From Acaryochloris sp. CCMEE 5410 (GTDB lineage Bacteria; Cyanobacteriota; Cyanobacteriia; Thermosynechococcales; Thermosynechococcaceae), in NCBI RefSeq assembly GCF_000238775.2, contig NZ_AFEJ02000001.1, forward strand, positions 372,001 through 436,000: a stretch of DNA of 64,000 nucleotides, given 5' to 3'. A program made the position numbers and the translations under genes. Below the pieces are notes generated by a model that saw only the letters and a list, made by a program, of their open reading frames with translations, was not told where the DNA came from and did no database searches. How positions within the stretch are numbered: position 1 is the first letter of the stretch; each line of letters begins with the position of its first letter. Positions 28,657 through 37,954 of the stretch are shown in pieces.

Positions 28657-30663
28657 CTATTTCGCAGCTAACTCAGTCAACCGAGTGAGCACCTGGTTAG
28701 AGCGCTCGGTAAATGCTTGCATTCCCTCAGCATCAAACCCTTTCTGAGCCATCAGAGCCAAATCATAGACATGGTGGCAAATCTGATTTGCTAATTCTCC
28801 TGCAGGGGATTGACCATCCGCTTGGACCACTCCTCCCTGACTCAGAGTCAACAGATTTTGAATCAGCGGATGAGAGGTATTGACTAGCAACGTATATTCA
28901 GTAGGAAACTGCATATTCTGCTGCTGCATCATGGCCATCATCTCCTGCATCCGACGAGCAGATTCCGGTAACAGCACTATTGCTGGAGGTGCCCCTTGAG
29001 GAGTATCCGACTTCAACGCTTCGGTGCGGATGGTTAGACTAGAATTGTCCAGAGATTTCTCAAACAGGGCCTTGATAATTTCACTGCGTGTTTGATTGGT
29101 AGTGGGATCGACAATTTCGGCTGCTTGATCCTTATCAATAAGGGTTTCATCTAAATCCGCATCCACCCGGGCAAACTTTACGTCTGTATATTCTCGTTCT
29201 AGGAACGGGACAAAGTGGGTGTCAATAAAAGTATCCAGGAACAGTACTTCCAAACCTTGATTTTTCAGCAAGGAGACATAGGTCGCTTGGTTGACCTCAT
29301 CGGTACAGTAGTAAACCTGGTTCTCATGCCGCTCCTGATTGCGCTCCAGATACTCTTTCAACGTCGTATGGGGCGGTTCAGAGGAGGCAGCAGAAGCCTC
29401 TTCTCTGGCATCAGCTGGAGAATCTGCCCAAGCATCATCCGTCGTATCTTCAGAATTTTCAACGGCAGGTTCAGCCTTAGGCTCTGGGGCTGGAGCAAGT
29501 TCAGCAGTGGTTCGATAAATCAAAATATCTTCGATTTGTTTCTTGAACTTATCGTTGTTGATGGAGCCGAATTTGACGAAAGTCCCCACATCTTGCCAGC
29601 AGCGAATATAGGCATCCCGGTCATCACGATAGAGGGCTTTTAGACGATCCCCAACTTTTTTAGCAATGTAATCCGCAATCCGGCGAACCGTGCGATCGTT
29701 TTGCAAAAAGCTACGGGAGACATTGAGAGGGATATCGCTACTGTCAATTACGCCCTGGAGCGGCATCAGGAACTGAGGAATCACCTCTTCACAGTTGTCG
29801 CTAACAAATACCTGATTGCAAAACAGCTTTATTTGGCCTTTCGTCACATCAATATCCGGCTTCAGCTTCGGAAAGTAGAGAATGCCATTGACGATAAACG
29901 GATAGTCCGTATTTAGATGTACCCAGAGTAAAGGATCTTCCTGGAAGGGATATAGATACCGATAAAACTCCAGATAGTCTTCATCGGTAAGATTGCTAGG
30001 AGACTCTTTCCAAGGTGCTTTTTGCTTGTTAATTTGCTCATCCCCTAATTTGATGGGGACAGGCAGGAAATCACAGTAGGTCTTCACCAAAGACTTGATG
30101 CGAGCCTCTTCGGCATATTCAATCTCCTCTTCCATCAAAGTGAGGGTAATCTTAGTCCCTCGCTGATTCCACTCTGAGGCCTCTAACTGATAGTCCGTAT
30201 TGCCTTCGCAGGACCAATGAACGGCTTCCGCCCCTTCTTTATAAGACAGCGTATCGATTTCAACTTTTTGCGCCACCATAAAGGACGAATAAAAGCCCAA
30301 GCCGAAATGGCCAATTATAGCCTGATCACCACTGTCTTTATATTTCTCGACAAATTCCTCTGCACTGGAAAAGGCCACCTGAGTAATATATTGCTTGACC
30401 TCATCAGCTGTCATGCCGATGCCATTGTCGGTAATGGTGAGCTGCTTGTTGTCCTTGTCAACGGTGATTACAACCTCAGGTTCCCCCACTTCACCGGAAT
30501 ATTCCCCTGCCATCGACACCATCTTCATTTTCTGCATGGCGTCCACTGCATTGGAAATCAGTTCCCGCAAGAAAATCTCATGGTCTGAATAGAGCCATTT
30601 TTTGATGATCGGGAAGATATTCTCGGTATGTATCGAAATTGTGCCTTGTTCCAGCATAGTCAT
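28657..30663 (-). CDS. htpG: Chaperone HtpG (Hsp90 family)
   Basis: 668 residues. The ATP-binding domain shows the family signatures YSDHEIFLRELISNAVDA, DNGIGMT and GHFGLGFYSSFMVA; the middle and dimerisation domains follow. It is longer than the 624 residues of E. coli HtpG, mainly because of an acidic Pro/Ala/Glu/Asp-rich insertion (~386-433) in the middle domain, before the segment TTLKEYLERN. In cyanobacteria HtpG supports heat and light stress tolerance and phycobilisome linker stability. No CIRCE element is visible upstream. Confidence 0.97.
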   Translation of the reverse strand: MTMLEQGTISIHTENIFPIIKKWLYSDHEIFLRELISNAVDAMQKMKMVSMAGEYSGEVGEPEVVITVDKDNKQLTITDNGIGMTADEVKQYITQVAFSSAEEFVEKYKDSGDQAIIGHFGLGFYSSFMVAQKVEIDTLSYKEGAEAVHWSCEGNTDYQLEASEWNQRGTKITLTLMEEEIEYAEEARIKSLVKTYCDFLPVPIKLGDEQINKQKAPWKESPSNLTDEDYLEFYRYLYPFQEDPLLWVHLNTDYPFIVNGILYFPKLKPDIDVTKGQIKLFCNQVFVSDNCEEVIPQFLMPLQGVIDSSDIPLNVSRSFLQNDRTVRRIADYIAKKVGDRLKALYRDDRDAYIRCWQDVGTFVKFGSINNDKFKKQIEDILIYRTTAELAPAPEPKAEPAVENSEDTTDDAWADSPADAREEASAASSEPPHTTLKEYLERNQERHENQVYYCTDEVNQATYVSLLKNQGLEVLFLDTFIDTHFVPFLEREYTDVKFARVDADLDETLIDKDQAAEIVDPTTNQTRSEIIKALFEKSLDNSSLTIRTEALKSDTPQGAPPAIVLLPESARRMQEMMAMMQQQNMQFPTEYTLLVNTSHPLIQNLLTLSQGGVVQADGQSPAGELANQICHHVYDLALMAQKGFDAEGMQAFTERSNQVLTRLTELAAK

Positions 30664-31095
30664 TGGTATCCGTTCAGGCGATCAATAGTAATTCCATCAT
30701 TTCCCTTAAAATATCGCATTTCCAACAGCCACTTAGATACTGTAAGTGCAGGTGAGATCACCGATGGTATGGGATTCGGATATCCCTACCTACCCAGCTA
30801 GTAAACGAGATGGATCTATAACCAGTGATTAAAAGAGTTAATGTCTACGATGAAAGTATTTTGTTACTTTTGGTATGGTTATCTATTTCTATCGAAATCA
30901 ATCGATAGGGTTATCCTATAAACCATAGCTAAAATTATCGTCAAAACATCCTTGAATGATAAAGAGGGATCTGAAATTTTGCGGAAATAGTACTTGGTTA
31001 AGGTGTAAAGCCTGTACTATTAGGAATAAAATTAACGATCTTTTGCCATTTAGTCAGATTTCTGTTAAATTCAGCCCGACTTTGCGAATGAAATA
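30664..31095. other. Divergent promoter region between htpG and the REC-kinase
   Basis: No gene-like frame. A small inverted repeat CTATCG/CGATAG (30889-30894 and 30903-30908) is present. No CIRCE or known heat-shock box was recognised. Confidence 0.45.
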
Positions 31096-32310
31096 ATGAC
31101 AACTTTGCCGAATAAGACCCTAAAGTCAAATATTTTGGTCGTTGATGATTCGGCAGAAAACCTGCGTATCCTCTCTAGTATGCTGACAGAAGAGGGATTC
31201 GCTGTTCGCTGTGCCCGCAGTGGCCTTATGGCTTTGACAACATTACAAAATACTCGTGCTGATTTAATATTGCTAGATATTAAAATGCCTCAAATGTCAG
31301 GTTATGAGGTGTGTGAACATCTAAAGGCTGATCCCGTTACCCGTGAAATTCCAGTAATTTTTATCAGCGCTCTAGACGAAGCGATGGATAAAGTCAGAGC
31401 GTTTCAATTAGGTGGTGTTGATTATATTACTAAGCCTTTTGAGTTACCTGAAGTACTGGCACGAATTGAAAATCAAATTACCATTAGTCGCCTAAGAACT
31501 CAACTGCAAAACCAACAGCGAAAACTGCTCAGACAGAATCAAGAGCTAATGCGGTCTAACCGAGAATTAGAGCAGTTTGCCCATGTGATGTCCCATGATT
31601 TGAAACAGCCATTACAAAGTTTTCTATTCGCCATCGGGCTAGTCGAACAATGCTGTCAATCGAATACGAATCCCAAAGTGTTCGACTATTTAAAGCGCTT
31701 GCGAGATACCAGTGGGACCATGCAGAAACTCATTGATGCTTTACTAGATTATGCTCGGGTTGGCAATGAAGAGTTAGCCATTGAGGAAATTGCATGCGAG
31801 TCTATTTTGGCCATGGTACTCGATAATCTTCAGGTGGAAATTACTGAGCAATCTGCTGTTATTCATCATGATGCACTACCAACTATCATGGCAGATAGAA
31901 ATCAAATGATGCAGCTCTTCTATCACCTCATTACAAATGCCTTGAAATTCCAGCCTCCTAATAACAAACCAGACATTAAAATCTCAGTAAATTTGTTACC
32001 ACAAGATGTGACTGAGCAAACAGGCAGTACTGGGTTTCTTTCCTTTGGAAACTATGATCAGCAGGAAAACTATAAAACTCAAAGCTACCTGTTTAGTATT
32101 CATGACAATGGTATTGGTCTAGATGCTGACCAAGTTGAGTTGATCTTTGAAGTCTTTCAAAGACTTAATTCAGATGATTACTCAGGGACGGGGATGGGAT
32201 TGGCAACCTGCAAAAAAATCCTAGAACGCCATAATGGACGCATTTGGGTGGAGTCAGAACTGGGTAAAGGTACAAATGTATACTTTACGCTTCCACAAAA
32301 TCCTTCCTGA
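31096..32310 (+). CDS. Receiver-domain histidine kinase (REC-HisKA-HATPase)
   Basis: 404 residues. A receiver domain comes first (~12-128, phospho-acceptor in ILLDIKMPQMSGYE), followed by a short coiled-coil linker (~135-165), HisKA with SHDLKQPLQSFLFAIG and HATPase_c (N box in FYHLITNALKFQ, G1 in HDNGIGLD, G2 in GTGMGLATCKKI). This order is common in cyanobacteria, where such proteins act mid-phosphorelay, their receiver taking phosphate or a signal from another kinase. No membrane part. The kinase core has the SHDLKQPL variant seen in phytochrome-associated kinases. It is flanked by long gaps and is probably transcribed alone. Confidence 0.94.
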   Translation: MTTLPNKTLKSNILVVDDSAENLRILSSMLTEEGFAVRCARSGLMALTTLQNTRADLILLDIKMPQMSGYEVCEHLKADPVTREIPVIFISALDEAMDKVRAFQLGGVDYITKPFELPEVLARIENQITISRLRTQLQNQQRKLLRQNQELMRSNRELEQFAHVMSHDLKQPLQSFLFAIGLVEQCCQSNTNPKVFDYLKRLRDTSGTMQKLIDALLDYARVGNEELAIEEIACESILAMVLDNLQVEITEQSAVIHHDALPTIMADRNQMMQLFYHLITNALKFQPPNNKPDIKISVNLLPQDVTEQTGSTGFLSFGNYDQQENYKTQSYLFSIHDNGIGLDADQVELIFEVFQRLNSDDYSGTGMGLATCKKILERHNGRIWVESELGKGTNVYFTLPQNPS

Positions 32311-32603
32311 TCGCTTGGATGTAAAGGACAAAACATTAATTTTTAAAAAATAATAAAAAGCAGATCTGAAGTAACCAGATAGGTGTTAGCTCACACCAGA
32401 AGTTCTGAGTGCAAACTCTATAGAATTAGTTTGCTTCCATGCTTTAGAAAATCATCAATTCCGTGTTAAATATCTGCCAGTTTGGCTTGATTTTTATCGC
32501 ATCCATTTGCTTTTATACCTATAGTTAACTATTTCAAGGTTCCCCCTTGACCGTTTAATCTCGCATTATTTTCATTGCTAAACTCTTTTTTGAAGGTTAA
32601 TTT

Positions 32604-34214
32604 ATGTTTATCTCAACAAGAAAATATCCGGTTACTACCGAGGAATCTGATGCCGACCTAGATATATTCAGGAACAGTGGTGATCGGAGATCTACTTCTT
32701 CTAATAGTGATGACATATTTGATTTTTCCCTCCATAACGTAGATGTGACTGCGGCAAGCAGGACTGGAGTGAGCACAAAAAGGCAAATCAATGTTGTAGC
32801 CAATAGTCCTACTGTTCCTCCTAATCCATCCAATCCATTAGTCGCTAGCAGCCCAATAGTGCCTGCACTTTCTCTAGAGCAGGAAGATACCACGGGTATC
32901 CAGGTTCGGGTGGCTTCTGTCCTCACTGCAAACCAAGAAGTTACCCCTAGCAACAACCCTGGTGCCAGAGGAAATTCTATCCTTCTACTTAATCCTGATG
33001 GAGATGCCTTAAGTTATCAATTAACGGTCTTTGGTTTGGATTTCGGCCGGTTTATTGGGGATGGGCCCCCCTTTACAGCGGATACCAATGATGATGTGAC
33101 CAAAGTTCATATCCATAATGCAATTAGAAATGAGAATGGCCCCTTAGCTTTCGCCCCCATCGATTTAAGCGATCCAACCATCGATAATCAGGATGCCGAC
33201 GATTTGCAGTTCCAACTAAATGTGGATGGATCCGTGACCTTGACCGGACGATGGGAATTAACAGATCCAGCCTTAATTTCCCTGAGCGAGTTTGTAGATG
33301 ATTTTCGCAATGTAGTTAGAGGTGGTGACATTCCTTTGTATTGGAATATCCATACTGAAGGCTCTCCTTCCGGGGCCATTCGGGGCCAACTTATTGAGCG
33401 GGGATTGCAATCTCCTGTCCGTCTAACATCAGAGTTAACGACAAGCCAAGAAGTTACACCCAGTAGTAATCCTGAAGCCTCGGGACAATCGGTGCTCCAA
33501 CTCAATAGTGCTGGTGATGCCTTGAGTTATACCCTTACAATCTTTGGTTTAGACTTTGGACAGTTTATTGGTGATGGCACTGCCTTTACCTCTGATACCA
33601 GCGATGATGTGACTAAAGTCCATATCCATAACGCGGTTCGAGGAGACAATGGTCCCCTTGCTTTTGCTTTGATTGACTTAGAAGATTTAGCGGTTAACGA
33701 TCAGGATAATGACGACCTCATAATCTCTCGAAATGAAGATGGCTCAGTGACCCTGCAAGGCATTTGGGAAACGTCTGATCCAGCTCTCATTCCCTTGAGT
33801 GATTTTGTGAATACGATCCGTGGTTCGGCTGCTGGCGAGGATATCCCTTTGTATTGGAATGTTCATACCGTGGGTTCTCCAGCTGGAGCGATTCGTGGAC
33901 AGTGGCAGCCAGATGGGTTAACAGGGAGTGACTTGCCCAACAGCCTTGTCGCCAGTACTTCTCAGGCTACTTTGCAAGGAAGTGAGGGCTACGATCGCTT
34001 TACCTTGGGAGATGAGGTTGTTGAGGACACTCTCCAACAACATTTTGTTTTTAAGGATTTTGATGTTTTAGATGAAATGGATTTGGGTACAGCAACGGTA
34101 CTATCAACCCATGTAATTAGCTCAGACCGGATGGTCGCTAACCTAAGTAGTGGCGATACTCTGACTGTTGTGGGTGATACTATTACAGCTCAAACCCAGA
34201 TGATGACGGTATAG
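32604..34214 (+). CDS. Two-CHRD-domain exoprotein with C-terminal secretion-type domain
   Basis: 536 residues. The first ~100 are polar and disordered. Two CHRD domains follow (~105-250 and ~255-400), each with DFGxFIGDG, DDVTKVHIHNA, LYWN(I/V)HT and (G)AIRGQ. The last ~95 residues (from ATLQGSEGYDRFTLGD) resemble the C-terminal part of cyanobacterial proteins exported by type I secretion. There is no N-terminal signal peptide, which fits that route. CHRD domains are usually extracellular and calcium- or matrix-associated. No ABC/HlyD export genes are adjacent. Confidence 0.85.
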   Translation: MFISTRKYPVTTEESDADLDIFRNSGDRRSTSSNSDDIFDFSLHNVDVTAASRTGVSTKRQINVVANSPTVPPNPSNPLVASSPIVPALSLEQEDTTGIQVRVASVLTANQEVTPSNNPGARGNSILLLNPDGDALSYQLTVFGLDFGRFIGDGPPFTADTNDDVTKVHIHNAIRNENGPLAFAPIDLSDPTIDNQDADDLQFQLNVDGSVTLTGRWELTDPALISLSEFVDDFRNVVRGGDIPLYWNIHTEGSPSGAIRGQLIERGLQSPVRLTSELTTSQEVTPSSNPEASGQSVLQLNSAGDALSYTLTIFGLDFGQFIGDGTAFTSDTSDDVTKVHIHNAVRGDNGPLAFALIDLEDLAVNDQDNDDLIISRNEDGSVTLQGIWETSDPALIPLSDFVNTIRGSAAGEDIPLYWNVHTVGSPAGAIRGQWQPDGLTGSDLPNSLVASTSQATLQGSEGYDRFTLGDEVVEDTLQQHFVFKDFDVLDEMDLGTATVLSTHVISSDRMVANLSSGDTLTVVGDTITAQTQMMTV

Positions 34215-34238
34215 GTACATCTAAACTTACACTGCATT

Positions 34239-34303
34239 GACCGAAATGCCGTTATTGATAGGTGGAACTATGTTTCTTCTTCATCAATAACGGCATTTCG
34301 GTC
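34239..34303. terminator. Perfect 21-bp inverted repeat between convergent genes
   Basis: The arm at 34239-34259 is the exact reverse complement of 34283-34303, with a 23-base loop. The right arm lies inside the last codons of the SNF2 helicase gene (encoding ...DRNAVID), so the left arm copies that coding end in inverse orientation. The position between converging genes fits a two-way terminator, but a T run is weak. Confidence 0.6.
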
Positions 34304-37300
34304 TAGTAACAACAAATTACGAAGTTGATCTGTATCAAGTTCGGTTAACCAATTCTCTCCTGCACCAACAACCTGTTCTGCCAGCGCTTTTTTGCTTTCA
34401 AGCTGTTCATGAATCCGTTCTTCTAGGGTGCCAGTACAGACAAATTTATGCACCTGAACATTGCGAGTTTGGCCAATCCGAAAAACCCGGTCAGTGGCTT
34501 GATTCTCGACGGCGGGATTCCACCAGCGATCGAAATGAAAGACATGGTTGGCACGGGTGAGGTTGAGACCAACACCACCTGCTTTTAAGGACAAGATAAA
34601 GATTCGGGGCCCCTGGGGATCATGTTGGAACCGATCAATCATCGATTCTCGCTGCTTCTTGCTGCTGCCACCATAAAGCAACAAGGTTTCACGCTGCAGT
34701 TTGGTTTGTAAATACTGTTGGAGCAGTTTGCCTAACTCTGCAAATTGAGTAAAAATCAACGCCCGATCGCCTTCATCTAATAATTCTTCCAGCATTTCTT
34801 GTAGCCGTTTCAATTTGCCAGAACGCTGAAGATCGAGATCTAAGGTTTCTTCATGCAAATACTGGGCAGGATGATTGCAAATTTGTTTGAGCTTGACCAA
34901 TGTGGCTAGGATAATGCCCCGTCGCTGAATTCCTTTGGCAGCATCCACTGCGTCCAGAGATTCTTGAACCGTGGTTTGGTAAAGTTTGGCCTGTTCAGGA
35001 GTCAGGCTACAGAAGACAGTCATTTCCTGCTTCTCGGGCAAGTCTTGGATGATGTCTCGGTCTGTTTTGGTTCGGCGCAGGATGAAGGGTTGGACGAGGG
35101 AGCGCAATGTTGTCAGCGATGCCGTATCACCGTATCGCTCAATAGGGGTGGCAAATCGTCGTTGGAAAAAGGGCTTAGGTCCGAGATAGCCTGGATTCAA
35201 AAAGTCAAGAATAGACCAAAGCTCAGTTAAGCGATTTTCTAAGGGGGTACCAGTCAAGGCAATCCGCACTTTAGATTGCAGATTGCGGACTGCCTGGGAT
35301 TGCCTGGCCTCAGGATTTTTGATGTTTTGAGCCTCATCCAAGACAATTCCCTGCCAGGTAAGGGCGGATAAGGTCTTTTCGTCCCGATGGATCAGGGGAT
35401 AACTCGTAATCACTAAATCTAAGGGTTTGATTTTTTTGAGAAAGGTTTTGCCCTGTGGTCGTCCCGAACCATGATGCACTACTACCTTTAACTTTGGACC
35501 GAACCGATGCACCTCTCGCTCCCAATTTCCCAGCACAGAGGTTGGACAAACGAGTAACATCGGCCCAGTTAATCGACCTTCATTTTTTAGGTGCAAAAGA
35601 TAGGCGATAAACTGTACGGTTTTCCCCAGACCCATATCATCCGCTAAACAAGCGCCAAGGCCCCATTGCTCCAAAAAAGTTAGCCAGCCCACCCCTCTGG
35701 CTTGATAGGGACGTAAACTCCCCTCAAAACCAGGAGGTTCAGAGATGGCCGTTAAGGTTTGGTTGCCGTTTAGGGTTGTTAGTAATGCTTCTAAGGACCC
35801 TGAGGCTTCAAAACTGACCACCGGCAGTTTATCGATGGTTAAGGTATCTCCGGTGCTGATGCGAAGGGCATCTTCGAGGGACAAACCGGTTTTATTCTGG
35901 CGAGATGCAAAGAAGTTCTGAGCTGCCTTCACATCCTGAGGTCTAAATTCAACCCATTCGCCGTTAATTTCCACTAAAGGAGACTCTTGGGCAACCAACC
36001 GATCAAATTCGGCTTTGGACAAGGTTTGTCCGCCAATGGCAAGCCCCCACTGGAAATTCAATAAGCTGTCCAAGCCAATGGTACTGTCATTGTGAGATTG
36101 AGCCGCCGCCTTAATTTGCAGTCCCAGCCGATTTGCCATGGCATTTTGGTCTGACAAACTGGGGGGAAGCATTACTCCAAACCCACTATCTTCCAGTCGC
36201 CATGCTGCTGCTTTGATAAAATCATAGGCTTGGGTTGGGGATAAGCTCAATTTTGTCGGCCGTGCTCCCTGTAAGCTTTCTTCTAACAAGGGGTAAACCC
36301 TGGAGGCCAATCCCAATCCCTGCAACAAGGTTTCTTGGGGGCGCTCAACCTTACGGCCTAAATAATCCATATGTTCTGAATTCGTATTCCAAACCACCTC
36401 TGCGGTGACCAGAAAAGTTGGATCATCTGTTGCTTGGAGAAAGTACTCTACTTTCCAGTCTCCATGACTGGTTGGAGGTTGTAAATTGAAGCAGGCGCGA
36501 TACTGCTGTTCTTGTAGGCTTTGTTCAATGGGACGCAACCATTGATTTAGGGTCTCAACCCAAGTACCACAGTTTTCTTTCGTTTCTTTGAGAAGCGAGT
36601 TAGATGAGCTAAAAGCTGGTAACCATTGTTTAAACGTTGAATTGATCCCTGCCTTTTGCATGGAGGTGATGAGCTCATCGTCAATCCCTTGACGAACCTG
36701 ATGATCGATGATGTGAGTTAAAAAATCTGTAAGCAGATATCCAGCTTTGGTCGGTAAGCCCACTGCTGGTGCTTGAGTAACGATGGCCTGATAAAACAGA
36801 CAAGCTTGAGGCATCCCTTTAACGAACTGTTGAAATCGCTGTCGATCCGTCGCGCTATCTAGTAAGGGTTGCCAGAAAAAGTGGCAGGTTTGGTCTGTTT
36901 GAGCCTGAATTGAGGGTATAAATTTTGAACGGGTAAGTAAGTCCAGCCCCCAACGTACTGAATGGCACCAAAAAAGAAGTTCTGCTCCTAAAAATGCCTC
37001 TTCACCGGTACTGGTGTGTAAGGGGAGTCCAGCTAAGAAATCCAAAGCTTGCCCAGGGGGAATCTCTAAACCTTGCACGATGAAAGGGTGCAGTTCATAG
37101 GATTCATCCTCATCGAATACTGTAGATGAGTGCAATGGTATTAGCTTTTCTTCCTCGGTATAGGCCGGTAAGGTAACAGTCTGGGCACTCCACGAGGTCG
37201 TAATGGGGGATTCTTTGGCAGCACGACTTTTTGCTGAACGAGATTTTTTCCGCTTGGGGGGGGATGTAACGACCGTTTGCAGGGAGGGGGTGAGGGATAG

Positions 37301-37543
37301 TTGTCGAGACTCAGATAACGTTAGTAGAAACTGACTCAATTCCTTTGGGTCCATGGCCAAAGGATGGGGCAACGTCTCTTCTGAAATTGGATTTTGTTTG
37401 GCGGTTGTACCGCGCCAAGTTTCAGCCCAAATAAACAATGTTCCATTTAAAAGCCGCTGAGCATTGGTTTTAGATGCAGCGTTTGACGGTTGCCCATCTT
37501 TAAAGTCTGAGGTTGGCCGCCAACTACCATGCAAGATCGCCAT
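34268..37543 (-). CDS. SNF2-family DNA-dependent ATPase/helicase
   Basis: 1091 residues. The N-terminal half (~1-590) holds an SNF2-associated domain of the DUF3670 type. The ATPase core has motif I LADDMGLGKTVQFIAY, motif II DEAQNIKNP, motif III ALTGTPLENR, and the C-terminal helicase block with LSLKAGGVGLNLT and NPAVENQATDRVFRIGQ. It belongs to the bacterial RapA/HepA-like SNF2 group that remodels protein-DNA or RNA-polymerase complexes; the precise role is unknown. The C terminus carries one arm of a perfect 21-bp inverted repeat. It is probably transcribed alone. Confidence 0.95.
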   Translation of the reverse strand: MAILHGSWRPTSDFKDGQPSNAASKTNAQRLLNGTLFIWAETWRGTTAKQNPISEETLPHPLAMDPKELSQFLLTLSESRQLSLTPSLQTVVTSPPKRKKSRSAKSRAAKESPITTSWSAQTVTLPAYTEEEKLIPLHSSTVFDEDESYELHPFIVQGLEIPPGQALDFLAGLPLHTSTGEEAFLGAELLFWCHSVRWGLDLLTRSKFIPSIQAQTDQTCHFFWQPLLDSATDRQRFQQFVKGMPQACLFYQAIVTQAPAVGLPTKAGYLLTDFLTHIIDHQVRQGIDDELITSMQKAGINSTFKQWLPAFSSSNSLLKETKENCGTWVETLNQWLRPIEQSLQEQQYRACFNLQPPTSHGDWKVEYFLQATDDPTFLVTAEVVWNTNSEHMDYLGRKVERPQETLLQGLGLASRVYPLLEESLQGARPTKLSLSPTQAYDFIKAAAWRLEDSGFGVMLPPSLSDQNAMANRLGLQIKAAAQSHNDSTIGLDSLLNFQWGLAIGGQTLSKAEFDRLVAQESPLVEINGEWVEFRPQDVKAAQNFFASRQNKTGLSLEDALRISTGDTLTIDKLPVVSFEASGSLEALLTTLNGNQTLTAISEPPGFEGSLRPYQARGVGWLTFLEQWGLGACLADDMGLGKTVQFIAYLLHLKNEGRLTGPMLLVCPTSVLGNWEREVHRFGPKLKVVVHHGSGRPQGKTFLKKIKPLDLVITSYPLIHRDEKTLSALTWQGIVLDEAQNIKNPEARQSQAVRNLQSKVRIALTGTPLENRLTELWSILDFLNPGYLGPKPFFQRRFATPIERYGDTASLTTLRSLVQPFILRRTKTDRDIIQDLPEKQEMTVFCSLTPEQAKLYQTTVQESLDAVDAAKGIQRRGIILATLVKLKQICNHPAQYLHEETLDLDLQRSGKLKRLQEMLEELLDEGDRALIFTQFAELGKLLQQYLQTKLQRETLLLYGGSSKKQRESMIDRFQHDPQGPRIFILSLKAGGVGLNLTRANHVFHFDRWWNPAVENQATDRVFRIGQTRNVQVHKFVCTGTLEERIHEQLESKKALAEQVVGAGENWLTELDTDQLRNLLLLDRNAVIDEEET

Positions 37544-37954
37544 AATTTAGTTATGAATACTCCCTTGGAGACGTATGGTCCATTCACTGGTAAAAACGGG
37601 GTTGATATCACCTTTAAACTCGTTAATGTGATGACAATATTGATGCAACCTTTGCTTCATGATGATGCGGTGAAGAGATGACTGGGATTTGTCTTTTGAG
37701 CCATCATCAATCTGAAAATATTGTTATGAACATAAACGGGCCACCCAAACTTAAGTGTCTTAAGTCTAGGCGGTGATCTTCTATACCTATGCTACAGGGT
37801 GAACTTGTCATATGGATATCCCTTTTAAAGGTCAGATGGGAATCAATAAGCAACATGTCTGATTGCTGTTCTGCAAAGCAAGCGGTTCTCTATCAATGTT
37901 AGGATTGCGACAGAAAAAAAAAGGACAAAACAATAAGTAAGGACAAGTCACTTA
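37544..37954. other. Divergent promoter region between the SNF2 helicase and pnp
   Basis: No gene-like frame. A purine-rich stretch with AAGGA lies 10-20 bases before the pnp start codon. PNPase leaders often fold into autoregulatory stems in other bacteria, but no long stem was found by eye. Confidence 0.45.
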
